Assembly (NCBI RefSeq): GCF_000516985.1
Contig: NW_006917099.1
Location: forward strand, 760,685-824,684
Source: Pestalotiopsis fici W106-1
Lineage: Eukaryota; Ascomycota; Sordariomycetes; Amphisphaeriales; Sporocadaceae
Direction of reading: 5' to 3'
Length of the DNA: 64,000 bases
Numbering within the stretch: the stretch's first letter is position 1; each line of letters begins with the position of its first letter. This document shows, in pieces, positions 12,909 to 24,944 of this stretch. A model generated the notes under the pieces. The model searched no databases, had not been told where the DNA came from, and worked only from the letters and a program-made list of their open reading frames with translations. A program made the position numbers and the translations under genes.

Positions 12909-14678
12909 TCACTCAAGTTCAACCGGGAATCTTGTCCTCCATTTCTCTCCAACCCGTAGAAATAACAAGGGCAACCCCGAGAGACCGATCGCTATGAACG
13001 CCAGCAAGGTATTTCCCCAGCCAAGACCAAGTCTGTGATACATGGGCAAGCCAACCGACGGCAGAAGCGCCCCGGCAATGGCCCTCAGCACACTCGCGGC
13101 AGCTGTCGCACTTGCAGCGTACTTGGTATAAGCATCAATCAGATACACCTGTATGGGAATCTACCAACGCATGAGCCGAAGATACATGAATCAATGCCAT
13201 TTTGTTATTCTCAAGGATACTTTGGACTTACAAAAGTAAATGTCACACCAAAGCCCACAAAAGAAGTCGCGAAAATTGGGGTTGCTGGATGCACCGAGTA
13301 CTGAGCTGTCCAGCCGTAAATGAGGAGACCGATCGGAGTTGCGATTGCTCCCCAAATCAATGTCTCGAGGCGGTATCTAATCAGGGTCAGCGGACAAAAG
13401 TTTCAGCTAAAGATTATAAATTTGTCATACTCTGGCTTTTCCTCGCCGTATTTCTTGGTCAGGTGTTGATAAGTCCTGTCGCACACGATACCGGCAATAA
13501 GAAGCGAAATGAGCATGCCAATCGCCAGGCCCAGGTATGTGAGGCCATTGTTTTCCTCGGTGAATCCATATTGATCTGTAAAGACAAAGGAAAAGGTGGA
13601 GAAGAGCAGATAAACTTGACCATAGACGGTCGCAATGTACAGCGACAAGCCCGCCACAATCGGCGACAGGAAAAGCATTCTGGTAGGCCGGATGATGGAC
13701 CTTCTCAGCAACTTTGCCGCGGGCAATAGCTGTTCACCTTGACCTCGCAGGAGCGGGTTGCCAGTCTCTTTTCTCAGTTTCTTGGCCTTCCACTTGAGGA
13801 GCACAGGTCCATATGTCTCTCGACACGTAAACATGTATAGCAGAGTTACTCCCGTGTTGACCACGGCAATCGCCCAAAACACCCAGCGCCATCCTTTTGC
13901 TCTGGTCAAATACGCACCGAATATGGGACCGAGTGTAGGACCGAATAAGAGGGCGCAGGTGTAGCCGGACGTCACGGCACCTCGGCGGTGGGCCGGGACA
14001 AGGTCGCCAATAGTGCCGCCGCCGTGGCTGCTTGAACAGGACGCTGCCAGCCCTTGGAGGAATCGCAGCGCCACTAGAGAGTCGAGCGAGGGAGCGAGAG
14101 CACAGCCAATGGTCAAAAGGCAGAATGCCACGTTGGCGAGATTGTACACAATGTGTCGTCCGTAGAGTTCCGACATGGGCGCAAAGAACAGCGGGCCGAA
14201 ACCAAAGCCCAGAAGCTGAAGCGGTTAGCCAACCATCAGAGACTAGTAATCGCACAAACTATACTTACCTCGATGGAGACGACGAGAGTTCCGGCAAATG
14301 TATCGTCCGAATGAAAGTCCTTGAGCAGCTGGGGTATGCCAGGAGCAATGGCCGAAGAGGCGATAGAGCTGCGACGCTGATTAGAAGGCGAATGAAAATG
14401 ATTGAACGGAACACAACCTACGTTGACATGAGAACACACATGACCACTGCTATAGTGTAGGCCCGTTTGGCTACAGACCAATTGCGGGGGTCATTGAGAT
14501 CATCAGGGCCATCCCAAGTAACCTCGTTGAGGTTAGGCGCATTCGGTACAATATCGAGGGCTGGTTGTTCTTGTTCTTCTGTACTGGCGGAGAGGTCTGG
14601 TTTCTCATTATTTTGAGCAATCGTGAGTTGCGAGTTGGTGTTTGGCTGAATGTCGTCGATGTTTGCAGTGGAACGCAT
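12909..14678 (-). CDS. MFS transporter, DHA1 multidrug type
   Basis: Predicted 12-helix proton antiporter of the plasma membrane that exports drugs, polyamines or fungal metabolites. Exons from the start: 14678-14422, 14368-14269, 14215-13431, 13376-13232, 13160-12909; 512 residues. The polar N-terminus carries WDGPDDLNDPRNWS, typical of DHA1 (Tpo1/Flu1-like) carriers. Helices 2-3 show SELYGR; helices 4-5 show RFLQGLAAS, GGTIGDLVPAHRRG and GPTLGPIFGAYLT. After the central loop comes EYRLETLIWGA, completed across intron 3, and the end has IDAYTKYAASATAAASVLRA. Convergent with the AflR-like gene, so a metabolite-export or self-protection role is a fair guess. Divergent from the SET gene. Confidence 0.94.
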
Positions 14679-15601
14679 GTTTAGAGTGAGTGCTATTGTT
14701 TTCTCTAATCGGTTTGGTAGGTCACGATAGGTTCATATTAAAACAACAAGAAGAAGAACCATGAAAAGTTTCATGTAAGGATTATGTATAGAGCATTTAC
14801 CGGAGTACGTTTGGCTCAAATAGGCAATCCATTTCCCGGTGTATAGACGACATATCACGTGCTGATGGATGGGAGTAGCTGGCTGCTTATTGGCTCGGAC
14901 ATTCAATGTCGCACCCAAAACAGCATGTATTTATTGGAGATCAAAACGTCGCAGTCCAATGATCGTCTTGTAGTATCCCTATACTTTTTTGTTTTGTAAG
15001 ATCATGCTTTTTTTTTTTTTCTCTTTCTTCTTTTCCAACTTCGGTCAAGCATTGCTCCCTTTCTACCACTTGACGATGATCAGGTATCCAACTCTGAAAT
15101 GGACTTGATTGGGGGTCGACATGGCATATCTCGATTGACCCAAGTGTCCCAACACCCCAAACATGACTTCTGTACTCCAGAATCGTGCAATGAATGAATG
15201 CACGTTGTAGTCTAATAACAAACGTACTGTGGGACCACTCCTTTTATACTGTCATATCGTCAGACTTGCACCAAAGACCCACACCTGCTACAAATCTGAT
15301 TGGGCTCTAGCATCTTAAGGTTGGTTGACTCTCAAAAAGTTCGCGGGGATTGGATCCAAGGCACAAATTCCTGCTCTCCCTCTGGTTGCCATCACGATAC
15401 CCCATCCCTATAACACCAACACCACAGCTTGCGCTAGTCCATCTTGAGATCTCATTGCATTTTCAGCCAAAATCAAGCACAGAATTGCCTGATCACGTAT
15501 TGTACATCTGTGGCAGCATCATCACCGGCACCTTCACGAGTTATTTTGTTCTGCAGACAGCCCGATCAGTATATCAGGTCTCGGGTTAACAGTACATAGC
15601 A
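14679..15601. other. divergent promoter region between MFS and SET genes
   Basis: 923 bp, AT-rich with a T-run near 15008-15021. No gene seen. It must hold both promoters. Confidence 0.6.
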
Positions 15602-16603
15602 ATGTCTGCAGAACGAACAACTGTTCCTACGGGGATTCCCGATACAGATCTCTTCACCATAGAAGCAATCCCGTCCAAAGGCAAAGGTCTTGTAGCTTCC
15701 AAAGCCATACCCGCCGGAACATTGCTCATTAGTGAACCTCCACTCTTTACAACCGCCTCTCTCACCAATGCAGAAACCATTGAAAAGGACCTCCAGGCCA
15801 TTGTGCGCTCTCTTCCCAGGGATGGACAAAAGGCCTTTCTCTTCCTGCACAACAACTTCCCGGGCCAGCCCAACCCCTTCTCCAACATTATCCGGTCCAA
15901 CGGGTATCCCCTGGGCCCCAACAGCGAGGTGGGCGGCATCTTTCCCTTGATCGCACGCATGAACCACTCGTGCCGACCCAACGCCCAGCATCACTGGAAC
16001 CCCAAGCTGGGCGAGCAGACCGTGTACGCGGTGCGGGACGTGGCGGCCGGCGAGGAGCTGACGCTATCGTACCACAACGGCGGGCCCTCGACGGAGCGGA
16101 AAGCGGCGCTCAAGCAGTTCTTTGGCTTTGACTGCGCGTGCGAGCTGTGCTCGCAGCCGGCCGAGAAGCTGCGCAAGAGCGACAAGCGGCTGCGCGACGC
16201 CGCCCGCCTCGACGAGTCCATTGGTGATGCCAAGCGTGTTCGTCTCCAGCCCGCCGACGCCCTCAAGGACTGTAAAGAGCTGCTGCGCATCTACGAGGCC
16301 GAAGGGGTCCGCGATACGCGGCTGCCGCGCCTGTACTACGATGCTTTCCAGATCTGCGCCATGCACTCGGACGCTGCGCGGGCAAGCGTCTTTGCCGAGA
16401 GTGCGCGGCGGGTGAGGGAGTTGAGCGAGGGACCCGACAGCGAGGAGGCGGCGACCATGAAGGGCTTGGAGGAGGCGCCCGAAAAGTTTGAGAACTGGGG
16501 CTCAACTAAGAACTGGTTAAGCAAGGTATCGGATCGGGAGACAAAGTACAAGGATATTGAGTGTCCTGTCAGCGTCAAGACTACCGTAATTTGGGAAGCA
16601 TGA
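15602..16603 (+). CDS. SET-domain protein, SMYD-like without MYND finger
   Basis: Predicted lysine methyltransferase; substrate unknown. Single exon, 333 residues. The SET fold is seen from GKGLVASKAIPAGTLLISEPP (start of SET) through ARMNHSCRPNAQHHW (cofactor-binding NHS motif), GEELTLSYHNG (catalytic Tyr) and a post-SET cysteine patch FGFDCACELC. No MYND zinc finger interrupts the SET domain, as is common in short fungal SMYD-like proteins. The C-terminal third is helical and charged. The coding DNA is clearly more GC-rich than the flanks. It shares a promoter region with the MFS gene; a functional link is not shown. Confidence 0.92.
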   Translation: MSAERTTVPTGIPDTDLFTIEAIPSKGKGLVASKAIPAGTLLISEPPLFTTASLTNAETIEKDLQAIVRSLPRDGQKAFLFLHNNFPGQPNPFSNIIRSNGYPLGPNSEVGGIFPLIARMNHSCRPNAQHHWNPKLGEQTVYAVRDVAAGEELTLSYHNGGPSTERKAALKQFFGFDCACELCSQPAEKLRKSDKRLRDAARLDESIGDAKRVRLQPADALKDCKELLRIYEAEGVRDTRLPRLYYDAFQICAMHSDAARASVFAESARRVRELSEGPDSEEAATMKGLEEAPEKFENWGSTKNWLSKVSDRETKYKDIECPVSVKTTVIWEA

Positions 16604-17488
16604 GTGGCAATAAGAGTTTGAAAACAGGCAATCTAGACGGTGATAGAGTAGTAAAAAGAGCCGATACCCTGCATATCGTATCAACGAAGCTCAAGCATAG
16701 ACCAGGAGTAGTTTGCTATTGTATGGCTCCATTCTAGCCAATCATTACTTGCCAAAAGCCACGACACTCGTGGTTCAAACCATGTGTCCCACCAAGCTCA
16801 CAAGTAAGAGTGCACGTTGAGCACACGCGTGTCAGTATAGTCCAATTCCTTCCTCCCCAAGTTCTTAAACCAGCAATAAGCGGCCCCACCCACCACTACC
16901 AACATCGCTTAGGACCCTTCCCGCATGAAAAAAACGTATGCGATCAGTCCCCTCTCCGTCAGAAGATCTCAAATCCTCGATCACCCCAAGAAGAATAATA
17001 AAAGCAGCAGCTTGGCTTCTCGTCTAGGCCTGTCTGAAACCCACAATTTTTGAACAAAGTTGGTGTGCTGTAGTGGTGTGGCTGAGGCAAAAGCCAAAAA
17101 AGCTTCTCAGATTCCCTGTTCGAGGAGGAACCAAGGCAGCGCACCAATCACGAGCCATGCCGGCCGTGGTATGACGTAGGAGCAGCCACACACCACCTGG
17201 ATATTCGCGTCCGCCCAGGGCGGGAAGATTACGAAACCTGTAAATTGCAGAAGGGGAAAAAAAAAGAACATGGGCCATGGGGCATGGGGAATATGAAGTA
17301 ATGACATAAGTTTTCGGGCTTGGGAGGCCTTTGAGGGGGGAATGATAAAAAGGAAGTGGCTTGACTTGCTCGTCCACCGTTTACGCTAATCCTTTCCCTT
17401 CTATACACATACAATAAACATATCACCATATTCTGGCAAGCCACTACAACTGATAACCCCCTCCCCTATACATCAATCATCCATCAAA
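16604..17488. other. intergenic region
   Basis: 885 bp without a supported gene; 3' UTR of the SET gene and promoter of the next gene. Confidence 0.6.
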
Positions 17489-18051
17489 ATGGCCGAGAAC
17501 AGCAGCACCACCGACCCTAGAATCTCCTCGTCCGACTTCAAGCCTCCGGCCAACTTCAACCAGCTGTCCGAGCAGGAGCAGAAGCAGACCTATATGGAAT
17601 GGGCCAAGCAAAAGTATAATGAGCAGTACGAGAGCTGGATGCCGTGGATCGAGGATCACTTTCTCAAGTACTTTACAAAGGACAACAAGGCCAGCTATGC
17701 CACCAAGCGTATGTTTCTTACCTTTATTTCTTTTTCCCTCCTTACCCCTCTTTCCACTTTGCGACTTGTTTGTGTCCATGTATACAATGAACTCGAGACT
17801 GACTATTATACCTCCTTAAAGAACAACTCGACAAGTCCAAGGTGACTGGCGTCCAACAGGTCGACACCCTCCAAGACGGCGTCAACAACCTCGTTGCCGG
17901 CCAGGTTGGCCAGGGCGGTCTCCTCCAGCCCGTGGGCGATATGCTGTCCAAGGAGGGCATCAACCGCGCCGAGCGCCAAGGCAAGGATGACAAGGGTGGT
18001 TATCTGCCCTCCAACCTGCCCGGCATCTCTAGCTTGACTGGAAGCAAGTAA
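17489..18051 (+). CDS. small hydrophilic protein of unknown function
   Basis: I do not recognise a named family. Exons 17489-17708 and 17822-18051 (phase 1 intron), 149 residues; the start has an AAAATGGCC context. No signal peptide or membrane segment. The first half is charged and aromatic (YMEWAKQKY..SWMPWIEDHFLKYF). The second half is Gly/Gln-rich with short near-repeats (VQQVDTLQDGVNNLVAGQVGQGG), then a basic patch and SSLTGSK at the end. The codon-level continuity across the intron supports a real gene. It may be a conserved fungal orphan family. Confidence 0.75.
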
Positions 18052-18270
18052 GAATTGGTATATACTTTTTTCGGGATGCCTGTTGCTTGGCTAGCCCGGA
18101 GTTAGAATGATGTCAATGTTGTCGACGATGGCGTTTAGGAACATATAGGATATACTTGTTTTTGGAAATAATACCCATAACACCAAGAATGGAATCATTG
18201 AATCAATAATGAAAATTGACATCTATATACATCATGTGATACATGAATTCGGTAGTTACGAATGTAAATC

Positions 18271-19505
18271 TCAAGCCTTGGCGGTCAAGTCTCCACCGTT
18301 CACACTTGCTGGTCCACTCCACTGCAGCTCACTCGGCACAAGAGGCTGGATCAGATCAAGCCAGACCGTGGTGTACAAGCCAGGACTGCCATCAACCGCG
18401 GTGCTGCCGGGTTCGAGACTGCCGAGAAGCGTGGAGTTGGTGCAGCACGGGCTGTTAGATCCCCAGAATGGACCAGCCGCCCAGGCAGTCCAACCAATAT
18501 ATTCGGGGTTCTCGGCCATGTAGTTCACCATATCTGGGACCATGGTCTGGCACGAGGTCGAGTTGGAACCTCCAAACTCGGTGATGAATGCCTTGAGGTT
18601 ATTTTCCTGCAATCTTGGTGTCAGCCAGGCTTTTTCCGTCTTGCACGATTTGGTACACAGTCTATAGTGTTTGCATCACTCACCTTCAACCACGCAGTCA
18701 AGGCTGCCAAGTTGGTAGCAGGGTCCGAGACGCATTCCAAGTGGGAGCCGGAAAAGTCCACATCCAAATACTCGTGAATGTCGATTGCCGTGTTGTTCAG
18801 AGGGTCATTGAACTGGTTCATGACTGCCGAGCTCGGATCCGTACCCTCGGTCCACGCGTGCCCACCAGTCCAGCTGTTGCCCGGCATGATGATCAGGTTC
18901 GAAGCGTTCGCCGCACGGATAGCATCAATGGCAGCCTGGTTATTGGCAAGGACGAGCGAAGAAGCCATGTCATGCGGTTCGTTCATGAGTCCAAAGATGA
19001 CGCGCTCATTGTCGGCAAATCGAGAAGCCAGCTCGCCCCAGAACTCGCCAAATTGTTCCGTTGTGGCGGCGGTCGCGTCCGACGTGTCGCCAATAATGCT
19101 GCCCGAATATGGCTGGGAGCTGGGATCGTTGTAACGCATGTAGTTGTGCGGATCCAGAATAGCATATGCTCCCTTGGTCAGGGTGACATAGTCAACAGCT
19201 TGCTTGAAGTAGTCAAAGTGTGTCTCGTTGAATGTAGCGCCCAACCCAGTGGCCGGCGGATTCATGCGCTCAAGGAGAAAGGCAATTCGGAAAAGATTGA
19301 TCTTGTTCTGATCAACATGTACATCCACAGCTGCCTCGCTGATGAAAGAATAGTCGACACCGAATCGTCCTGGCAAACCAGTACCTGGTGTAGCAGTCGC
19401 GGACCAGACTCCAAACTCGCCGCCTGATTCGGCAACGCCGGCATAGTAGATTGTAGCCGATGCGCCGGACAGGAGACAAGCCAGAGAAGCTGTTGACAAA
19501 TGCAT
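18271..19505 (-). CDS. secreted GH5 endo-beta-1,4-glucanase
   Basis: Predicted cellulase that cuts internal beta-1,4-glucan bonds outside the cell. Exons 19505-18684 and 18606-18271, 385 residues. Signal peptide with hydrophobic core ASLACLLSGASA. GH5 signatures: FRIAFLLERM, LDPHNYMRY, acid/base Glu176 in FGLMNEPHD, HEYLD, and nucleophile Glu284 in FITEFGG just after the intron, then WTAWAAGPFW. No cellulose-binding module or linker is present at either end, so it is a catalytic-domain-only form. Cysteines near CVSDP, CQT and CCTN match disulfides of fungal GH5 family 5 enzymes. Confidence 0.94.
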
Positions 19506-20153
19506 CTTGACAAGTAGTTGATGGAGAGCGCTATGCGATGAGGAAAACGATTTCAGTCCATCAAGGCGTGTGATGTTGGGTACCGGTTGTAATTTGTACT
19601 CATTTATCGAATCCGGCAGGCTTTCTACCCTTGGGTGTAAAGATCATATTGAAATGGACGCTTCCAAGTCGGCTTTCCGCCTATAGCGTCATCAGGAAAG
19701 GAATGCCAAGCTCCGTTCCTGCTTCTACTGTATACTCTGCCCCATGTCTATTGCAGATCTACGCTATAACTGTTACAAAAGGAGGTGGGACTAGCACCCC
19801 AAGTTCGGTAGCCGGGAAGTCTCCCCGATATCAATTGCAGGCAAATAGATGCCCTTGGGTATAAGCAATTGTGTCCAGTGTACCGGCTGGGAGGCCATCA
19901 TGGATGCGGAACGGATATTGCAGTCGTGGCCAAACGCGTTACGCCTAACCTAGGTAGAATGCGGCACGGAGCGGTTGTCTCCGTGCCGAATCGGTGAGTG
20001 AGCCAGGCAAATCTGGCGCCGACAGCCAATCCGGCCGAGGCAGACTAAACCCTGCGACAAGGATCCTGAGCAAAATGAGCAGTCGATGGATCCCCCGTTG
20101 GGACAGATCAAGAAATCGATGTTCTACAGATTCAGTGGTGCGGTTACAACTCC
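19506..20153. other. intergenic region
   Basis: 648 bp; promoter of the GH5 gene and 3' UTR of the PGS1 gene. No gene seen. Confidence 0.6.
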
Positions 20154-21792
20154 TTATAGTGCGCCACCGACAACCTTGACAATCCACATGGCTATCCGGA
20201 CGTGAAGGCCGACTCGCCTTTCGGTCTTTGCAAAGTCGTCCAGAGATACCGGGCTTGCATAGTCCTGCAACCAGTTCTTCTCGGCTCCGAGCCTTTGTTT
20301 CAGCTCCTGGTTCTCGGTGATAATAAGAGCTCCGGCCTCCAAATCATGTGTGTAGCTGCGCTTCGTATAGTTTGAACTTCCAATGATACTGATTGATGGG
20401 TCCAATTCTTTTGGTAGGGTAATCCAAAGACCCTTTGCGTGATATGTCCAGCCTTCTGGTTCACCAACGGTGCCTTTGCGCCACTCTTTCAATACAATAG
20501 CGGCATCACGCTTCTGGCGATGAATTGCGTCCAGGAAGCGTCGTGCAAGCAAAGTATAGGCATCTGGTAACATACCAGACACGCCTTTGGAGCCATAGAA
20601 GCCGTTCGCCTGAGGCGACGCAGTAATCACTGTGCAGTTCGACGATGCTGTAGACATCAAGAGATTGGTCAATGAGGGAGCTGGGTTGAAGTAGCCCGCA
20701 GTGAACGTCCATGATGATCCAGCATATTGGGGGTCTGCCAAGGTCTTGAGAACATGAGTCACTGCTGGCAACTCTGTCGATGTGTTGGGTGATAGTAGTT
20801 GCGAAAGTTGCGCAAGCATATATATCGTAGTGTCTGGCGCAGAACTATCGGGTTTAGGCACAGTGACAGTCTGGCCTGAGGAGATGAGGCCACTCAAAGT
20901 TGCCGTCGAGTTTGATATGAACTGCTTTGGATTGTCCAAAGGCGACGGCGATGCATTGGTGGCAGGCCAGACCAGATTGAAACCAGACGGTTCCTTACTA
21001 GGCTCGACCAAGAAGCTGAGTGATGTGACGCCCTGGTAGAGGCGGTCAAAGTATTCAGTGATCTCGGCTGACGAAAAGAGATGGTATCGATCCTGGCGAT
21101 TGCTAAAATAATCGGAGGACAAGTTTGCGCCGGAGAGGATTATTTCGTCGTCAATGCCGTAGAGTTTCATGTGTTGCAATCCCCAACCCTCATTGATTCT
21201 CTTTGGAATATGTTTCTTTCTAAGTCCAGTAAGATTCGGCGTGTGGTACATACGTATCTCGACTCGCTCAGGTCCGAATTCGGTGATCAAGGGCGCCAGC
21301 AATGATGCGCATGATGGGTTGGGCGCTTCTCGTGTTCCGCGCAAGGCATCGGTCAAAATACTCAGCTTTAGGTCGGGGTTCGCTTTCAGAGCTTCGTATA
21401 GGGTCGCAATCTGTTCATCAGTCAGAGCCGCTCACTATGGGCAAAGATTAGACCATGTGTACCAGTTCCTTCTCAGTCTTTCCTATATACAGCGTCGACA
21501 AGAATATCCTCCTCTTTGCGCCGCGTATCTTGGACTTTAATGTTTCATAGAAATCGGTTGGGGTCTGAATGACTTGAATCTGCGACCCATGTATCTTGAA
21601 TGAAGGAGCAATCTTGTCGAGCTCGTTGGTGAAGGGCGCCAACATCCCAACCGAGTTGGTTGTGCTACCGGCCGGAGTAGAGCTGGCTGGCATTGAATAG
21701 CGTCGGCGCTGGATCTTGCTGCATCGTGGTAAAGTTCGAGATACTGCTGGTCGCAATGTCCTAGCACAGGGTCCTACGGTCCTTGCAAACAT
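20154..21792 (-). CDS. PGS1: CDP-diacylglycerol-glycerol-3-phosphate 3-phosphatidyltransferase
   Basis: Phosphatidylglycerophosphate synthase, the first committed step of cardiolipin synthesis in mitochondria. Exons 21792-21463 and 21410-20154, 528 residues. The N-terminus is Arg/Ser-rich and lacks acids for over 40 residues, a good mitochondrial targeting sequence. Two phospholipase-D-type HKD sites are present: QHMKLYGIDDE with SGANLSSDYF, and YHAKGLWI with IGSSNYTKRS. ILTDALRGTREAP and MYHTPNLTGLRKKHIPKRINE are family hallmarks. The intron acceptor was placed at the AG ending at 21411; a nearer AG at 21432-21433 would leave an in-frame stop. Head to head with NDUFA12. Confidence 0.94.
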
Positions 21793-22141
21793 TGCAGAGG
21801 GGTCAGAGAGATCCAAGATCCCGACAGAACTCAAGACGTCACAACAACAATAATAATGGACCAGAAGAGCTGGATAGCTTCTTCAAGGTTTCCCCCAATC
21901 TGTTATCGTAAATCGCGAACCGCGACTTTTTCTGGAGCTCGGGCCATGCTGTAGTAATTGGGTGACGGTGACTTGCAGGATACTCAGTTTAGCGCCCCAC
22001 CACTACAGCAGCCAATCGTCGTCCGAGGAATTACCGGCTGGAGCTTTGAGGTCAATCGACTGCAGTTCGCCAAACCTACAAGCAAGGCCTCAAGCGATCA
22101 GAGACGGGAGAGCTGCCAACAGCAATTGAGCTTCGCCCATC
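21793..22141. promoter_or_regulatory. 349 bp bidirectional promoter, PGS1 / NDUFA12
   Basis: The two start codons are 349 bp apart on opposite strands, so both promoters share this segment. Both products work in the mitochondrial inner membrane. A CCAAT box (22012-22016) lies within it. Confidence 0.7.
22012..22016 (+). promoter_or_regulatory. CCAAT box
   Basis: CCAAT about 125 bp before the NDUFA12 start, within AGCCAATCG. The fungal Hap/CBC complex binding such boxes is known to drive respiratory genes. Single motif only, so modest support. Confidence 0.45.
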
Positions 22142-22839
22142 ATGTCGACCATCACGAGAACGATTCGAAACTTTTGGAAGGTTGGAGTCAAGGTAACAGG
22201 CACAAATCTGACCAGCTGTGAGCGATTGATTGCTGACATGGAGTGCGCGACAGGACTACTTCCACCAGATGAACGTATGCAATTCCATCCATCCAACTCC
22301 GAACCCGTATTTCACACGCGATTTGGCCATCTGACTCTGGCTCTTGCCTACTAGTACATCGGTGATACCAAGGCCGGAACCTTTGTCGGCGCAGATAGAT
22401 TCGGCAACAAGTACTTTGAGAACAGCGAGGAGCTGCCGCGTACGTGAACCATCACCACCGCCGGACTTGGGGGGAAGCGCGGGGCTGACGCAATGATGTT
22501 TTTATCGTTTAGTCCGAACACGATGGGTAGACTACGCAAAGCACGACTATGATGCCGCCCAGATTGAACCCGGCTGGCACGCCTGGATGTCGCACGCCGT
22601 CGACAAGCCTCCATCTCAGGATGCCTCGCTCGCATACTCGCGCCGGATCTGGGAGGACGCAGACGCCAAGACTATCCCCAACTACACAATGACAAGAGGC
22701 GCATATAAGCCATACAACACGTAAGTTGGAGAGAAGGGACCAGTGTTCGTTGTGAGGAATGGTGCAAATGCTGATCAACGTGCGTAGCGTCAAGCCGAAG
22801 CTCTCTGCTTGGGAGCCCGTTGCTGCCCCGAGGCAGTAG
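22142..22839 (+). CDS. NDUFA12: NADH:ubiquinone oxidoreductase subunit NDUFA12 (B17.2)
   Basis: Accessory subunit of mitochondrial complex I. Exons 22142-22192, 22254-22274, 22355-22439, 22513-22720 and 22788-22839; 138 residues. The second exon is only 21 nt and encodes DYFHQMN; it is flanked by GTAACA..CGACAG and GTATGC..TACTAG introns, each with a CTGAC-type branch point, and it supplies the conserved HQM(N)YIGDTKAG junction. Family signatures: YIGDTKAGTFVGADRFGNKYFEN, LRTRWVDY, EPGWHAWMSH and YKPYNT. The five-exon structure is intron-dense for so small a protein. Divergent from PGS1. Confidence 0.93.
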
Positions 22840-24944
22840 GTTCGGTTAGCTAGAACGGCAAAATCGATTGTATATAACGAGTACCATTTGACATTGCTAA
22901 AGACAAGAACATTCGGAATCATCTAGAGTCGTCGCCCCTTGGTTGCAGCATGCGCTATGGTGATCCCTTGCCTCAGATGATGGTCAATCACTCAAACCCC
23001 CCATGATAGAAGAAGATTTATGAATTCATCGTTGTTTTAGGCTGCAAATCGATTATCTTTACGAAGGTTGTCAACACAAGTTGTGAATAAATCTTGTGAT
23101 AACTTTGCCATTACACAAGCGCTATTTGTGTGCTGCCTCTTCTCTCCGGCTGATCTCTTGTTCATTTTTCTTCAAACGGTGTATGTGAAAGAAAACTTCT
23201 GCTCAGTGCCCCTCGCCGATAGGGGGAAGAGCTACAAGTAATTGAGATTTAATCTTTCTCATTTACATGGACTAGCTCTTCTACCTGCAGACATGCGCTC
23301 GAGTGGAATATGAGTGATGGGGGTTTCCATTGCCTAGTTTTATACTGATATTCGACTTTGGCGGGCACCCAATTGGCTTAAATTGGCACTATTGTATAAT
23401 AATTCGAGAGAAATTTCTGGAATGCTAAGGTCCGTAATACTTTCTGATTCCAAAAGCGGAATCAACCCTTGTTCATTTGTGCTAAATCGCAGTTGATCTG
23501 TGCTGGAAGTGTGATTCGAGAAAGAGCTTTGACCGACTTCATTTATGAGAGCATATCAGAGACCTGTGCGAGGTAATATCAGAGAGAAATGCTGACATAT
23601 TCTGTTGATTATTATATTTTACGGAGACAGTGATAAGGTCTATTGCAAGCATCTCTGAGTATATTCAACAATGCCGGATCACCTGGGGAAGCCAGCCATG
23701 TTTTCATAACCACTTTCAGCCAAGATATTGATCGAGTCAACTTGGTATGAATATTGCCCTACTGAAACCGGAATTTCACGATTCTTCACACTGCCAATGT
23801 ATCAGTGTGCCAGTGAGCGCATAGGTAAGCTAGGGGTTAGTCGGCTCACGATCGACTGGTGAGAACAGACAGTGTTTCCACCCCGCAAGCGGGAGGCTGT
23901 TCCGGAAGATGGGGCTTGCCCACAGCTACGTTCCATCAGCTAATGTACCCATCAGGAGTCTAAAAAGAGATACTAGTCACAAGACCTTGCGAGCAGAACT
24001 TTTTTTTTTGTTCCTATGTCTATTTGTGACACTTTGTGGATGAGTAATCTACCAAACCCTTGTGCATGGCCCCCCTTCTTGTGGTTAGATAATAGGCTAG
24101 ACCTCAATATTTCCCCTTCCATGATACCTATTCATGCCTTACATTCTCCATCAATGTTTCCTAAAAATTATACGTCTAATTTCACCAGATGCCCACTATT
24201 CTGATCTCTCTGGAAATGGATAGTCTTGATTGCTCGGGTTCAGTGACCAGCATACTATTATAGCATGAATCTCTTTCGGGGACTTCTACCAACGTAAGCC
24301 GGGGTCGAACGCCATGGGGGAAATCCGCCCCTCTGAAGAATCTGAGATCCTATACTCCCTCACAGGGGCAGAATCTCGACATGTTCCAGATGATGCTGGA
24401 GCTTTGACGCTGCTGGATTGCTTTCCTAGCAGCAGCATATGCCTTGTTTACATGACATATGATATGAGGCTCAACGGAATCATTCATCTTGAGAATCTAG
24501 GTCAAGTAATCCCGCCTACCCCGGCTGCGGCGTTTACTTTCTACTAAAACATGGCGGTAATACTGGAAGAATCGAGATGTAGAGGAATAATGTCTTGATT
24601 TGTGTGGTCTTGCTTCCGTCTGGATCTGTGTTGTCGAATCGTAGCGCTGATGATTAAAAAAAATTGACAAGCCTTGAGTTGGCCGGATATAATAATAAGA
24701 TGGATATAATTGTCGCCCTTTCCCCCCTTGATAAATTGCGCCGCACAACCTGATGGAGGCGATGCAGCAAGATCTCGTGAGATCTTGCAATGACAAAAGA
24801 AATGATATCCTTTTTTTTTCTCGCCTCCCATAACCCAGAAGAAGAATGATATTACACACAAGCCTGATTGATTCCTCATTTCTCGTGAAATTTCTTTCTT
24901 TGAACGCCGCTTTGCAAGATGAAACACGATGATGCTGTTTGTTT
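22840..24944. other. 2.1 kb gene-free AT-rich spacer
   Basis: No supported coding frame or RNA gene. AT-rich with short T-runs (near 24001). Confidence 0.55.

Noticed and set aside
21432..21433. Nearer AG as acceptor of the PGS1 intron
   Set aside because: It would put an in-frame TGA right at the exon start; the AG ending at 21411 joins KEL to IATLYEAL in frame and has a CTGAC branch point before it.
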